Source: Candidatus Hydrogenedentota bacterium (GTDB taxonomy: Bacteria; Hydrogenedentota; Hydrogenedentia; Hydrogenedentales; CAITNO01). From it: a stretch of 8,251 bases of DNA. The position numbers and the translations under genes were made by a program. Below the pieces are notes generated by a model, which was given only the letters and a program-made list of their open reading frames with translations, was not told the DNA's origin and made no database searches. Of the stretch, positions 6,961-8,251 are shown in pieces (the stretch's first letter is position 1; each line of letters begins with the position of its first letter). The DNA lies in the NCBI GenBank assembly GCA_011046175.1, contig DSBB01000232.1:1-8251 (forward strand), written 5' to 3'.

Positions 6961-8178
6961 ATGCCGTTACGATTGTCAAACAAACCGGAAATACAGCTGG
7001 CGCAAGAATGGATTGCGCGGCTGCATGACTGGATTAAACGCAACGGGTTGATAGGATACGACCCGTTTGACGCGCGGGCGCACCCGCTGTTGCGCGCCGT
7101 CGAGAACAAACCCAGACTCAGAAAACTGTCCGTGCTGGCCTGCGACCTGTTCCCGAAACTGTCGCGGAGGCTCTTGCGCATCACGCCGACGCTGAACCCG
7201 CAAGCGCTTGCCCTCGTCGGCATGGGCTGCATGCGCCTGCATCAGATCACAGGCGACCCAATCTTCATGGACAACGGGTTGGACCGGTTGCGCCAACTGC
7301 GGGAATGCGCCCTGCGCGGTCATCAAGGCCTGTGCTGGGGCTACCCCTTCGCGCGGGGCGGACGCGCCTACGAAACCCCCGCCAACACGCCCGCCGCCGT
7401 GCCGACCGCCATTGCGGGACAGGCCTTCCTGCTCGCCCACGAAATCACGGGCGACGCGGCGCACCTCAGTGCGGCGCGGCAAATCGCCGAATTCTTCCTG
7501 CATGAACTGCCCCGCATTGAAACCGCCGACGAAAACGCATGGTGTTTTGCCCATACCATGACCGACCGCCGCCGCATCCACCACGCAAACCTGTCGGTGG
7601 TGGAACATGTCCTCCGCGCCGCCGCGCGCGCGGACAACGAGGACTGGCCCAAACAGGCCGCGCCCGCGCTGCGGTTCTCCATCGCCGCGCAACACAACGA
7701 CGGCGCATGGTCCTACGGCGAGCACGCGCCGGGCGACCCATTCGAGGCAAAATTGCTGCGCCACATTGACCACCATCATACCGGCGCCACACTGCGCGCG
7801 CTACGCGCCATCCACGACATTGCGCCCGACGCCGCCCTCGAAACCGCGCTCGAAAAGGGCGTCCGATACTACCGCAGACTCATCCGGCCCGACGGACGCC
7901 CCCTCAAAGGGCGCGTACCCTGGCCGGTGGACATACGCGCCTGCGCCGAAGGCATTATGTGTCCCGTCATGCTTGGCGAGTTCATGCCCGGAGGCAACGC
8001 GGCGGCGCTCCTCGTGCTGCGCTGGACCCATCGCCGCCTGCGCGACACCGCCACCGGAGCGCCTTGGCACCGCAAATACCCCTTCCACACCGCCCGCATG
8101 ACCTATCCCCGCTGGAACGTCGCATGGCTCTACCGCGCCCTCGCAGAATACCTCTACCACCGGCGCGAGGAGATATGA
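6961..8178 (+). CDS. Alpha/alpha-toroid protein (squalene-cyclase/six-hairpin-like), polysaccharide-locus type
   Basis: A 405-residue, helix-rich protein without signal peptide or membrane segment. It resembles a family with a terpenoid-cyclase or six-hairpin-glycosidase toroid fold that I know from polysaccharide gene clusters and that is sometimes misannotated. Signature segments in order: GLIGYDPFD (29-37), GLCWGYPF (123-130), NDGAWSYGE (246-254), HIDHHHTGATLRAL (268-281), RPDGRPL (309-315), WPVDIRACAEGI (321-332) and YPRWNVAWLYRAL (382-394). The repeated aromatic-Gly-Asp segments between helices are what this fold shows. The ATG at 6961 is the first possible start, since an in-frame TAA lies at 6940; its ribosome site is weak. 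GC content is visibly higher than in neighbouring genes: two sampled 60-base lines (7381, 7621) hold 45 and 46 G+C, against 30 and 28 in lines 2581 and 2641. Function is unknown; a role in glycan synthesis or modification is inferred only from the family's usual setting and the nearby epimerase and GT9 genes. Confidence 0.7.
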   Translation: MPLRLSNKPEIQLAQEWIARLHDWIKRNGLIGYDPFDARAHPLLRAVENKPRLRKLSVLACDLFPKLSRRLLRITPTLNPQALALVGMGCMRLHQITGDPIFMDNGLDRLRQLRECALRGHQGLCWGYPFARGGRAYETPANTPAAVPTAIAGQAFLLAHEITGDAAHLSAARQIAEFFLHELPRIETADENAWCFAHTMTDRRRIHHANLSVVEHVLRAAARADNEDWPKQAAPALRFSIAAQHNDGAWSYGEHAPGDPFEAKLLRHIDHHHTGATLRALRAIHDIAPDAALETALEKGVRYYRRLIRPDGRPLKGRVPWPVDIRACAEGIMCPVMLGEFMPGGNAAALLVLRWTHRRLRDTATGAPWHRKYPFHTARMTYPRWNVAWLYRALAEYLYHRREEI

Positions 8179-8210
8179 AAAAAAAGACATGTTTCCGACA
8201 TCCGGAAACA
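8178..8210 (-). terminator. Possible intrinsic terminator for a minus-strand gene to the right
   Basis: An 8-bp perfect stem, TGTTTCCG (8190-8197) and CGGAAACA (8203-8210), with a five-base loop. Read on the minus strand it is followed, after four bases, by a run of eight T (8185-8178). This would end a convergent gene entering from the right edge. On the plus strand there is no T-run after it, so it is a weak terminator for the toroid gene. Confidence 0.4.
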
Positions 8211-8224
8211 CAAAATGATATAAT
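8195..8224 (+). promoter_or_regulatory. Possible promoter pointing off the right edge
   Basis: A perfect TATAAT (8219-8224) with CCGACA (8195-8200, four of six -35 bases) 18 bp upstream. The region is AT-rich and noncoding, so a chance match is possible; it also overlaps the hairpin described at 8190-8210. No downstream gene is visible to test it. Confidence 0.3.
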
Positions 8225-8251
8225 AGAAACGCATCGAGACATGTAACACAC

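Noticed and set aside
6976..7779. 267-residue minus-strand open frame antisense to the toroid gene
   Set aside because: Long antisense frames are expected in very GC-rich genes; the plus-strand frame carries the family signatures.
8186..8244. Direct repeat GACATGT at 8186-8192 and 8238-8244
   Set aside because: Seven bases only, near the window edge, with no element between; probably chance.
8175..8246. 23-codon open frame starting MKKKTCF and overlapping the toroid stop
   Set aside because: The ribosome site is too close to the ATG, the frame runs through the hairpin, and no family resemblance is visible.

Overview
The window looks like a chromosomal stretch from a moderately GC-rich, Gram-negative-type bacterium. 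Two proteins that look like sugar-acting enzymes carry twin-arginine (Tat) export signals: a Gfo/Idh/MocA oxidoreductase and a TIM-barrel isomerase. A third protein has a Sec-type signal and a GH9-like fold. Such exported sets are common in Planctomycetota, Verrucomicrobiota, Lentisphaerota and Hydrogenedentota. A family-9 (heptosyltransferase-type) glycosyltransferase fits an outer-membrane or exopolysaccharide builder. The phylum is inferred from gene content; there is no rRNA or marker gene here.

Layout: (1) 10-1215 (+), Tat-exported Gfo/Idh/MocA oxidoreductase. (2) 1298-3250 (+), secreted protein with a beta-rich N-terminal region, a cellulase-type Ig-like domain and a GH9-like helical domain that seems to lack the catalytic residues. 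(3) A 163-bp convergent gap with no clear terminator. (4) 5658-3414 (-), a tight pair: an NAD-dependent sugar epimerase/dehydratase, then a GT9 glycosyltransferase starting at TTG one base after the epimerase stop. (5) A 255-bp divergent gap with an 18-bp perfect palindrome just downstream of a possible -10 box for the epimerase pair. (6) 5914-6759 (+), Tat-exported TIM-barrel isomerase/epimerase starting at GTG. (7) A 201-bp gap with a nested inverted-repeat element. (8) 6961-8178 (+), an alpha/alpha-toroid protein of a type I associate with polysaccharide loci, noticeably more GC-rich than the rest. (9) A short tail with a hairpin and T-run on the minus strand and a TATAAT box.

Two themes run through the genes. 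The minus-strand pair, and perhaps the toroid gene, fit synthesis of a surface polysaccharide: nucleotide-sugar modification, then glycosyl transfer. The plus-strand exported proteins fit periplasmic sugar handling. The most interesting idea is that the exported oxidoreductase and exported TIM-barrel protein act in sequence, as in known oxidation-elimination routes for glycoside cleavage. That is inference: the two genes lie about 4.7 kb apart and are not in one operon. No tRNA, rRNA, CRISPR array, transposase or phage gene was seen.
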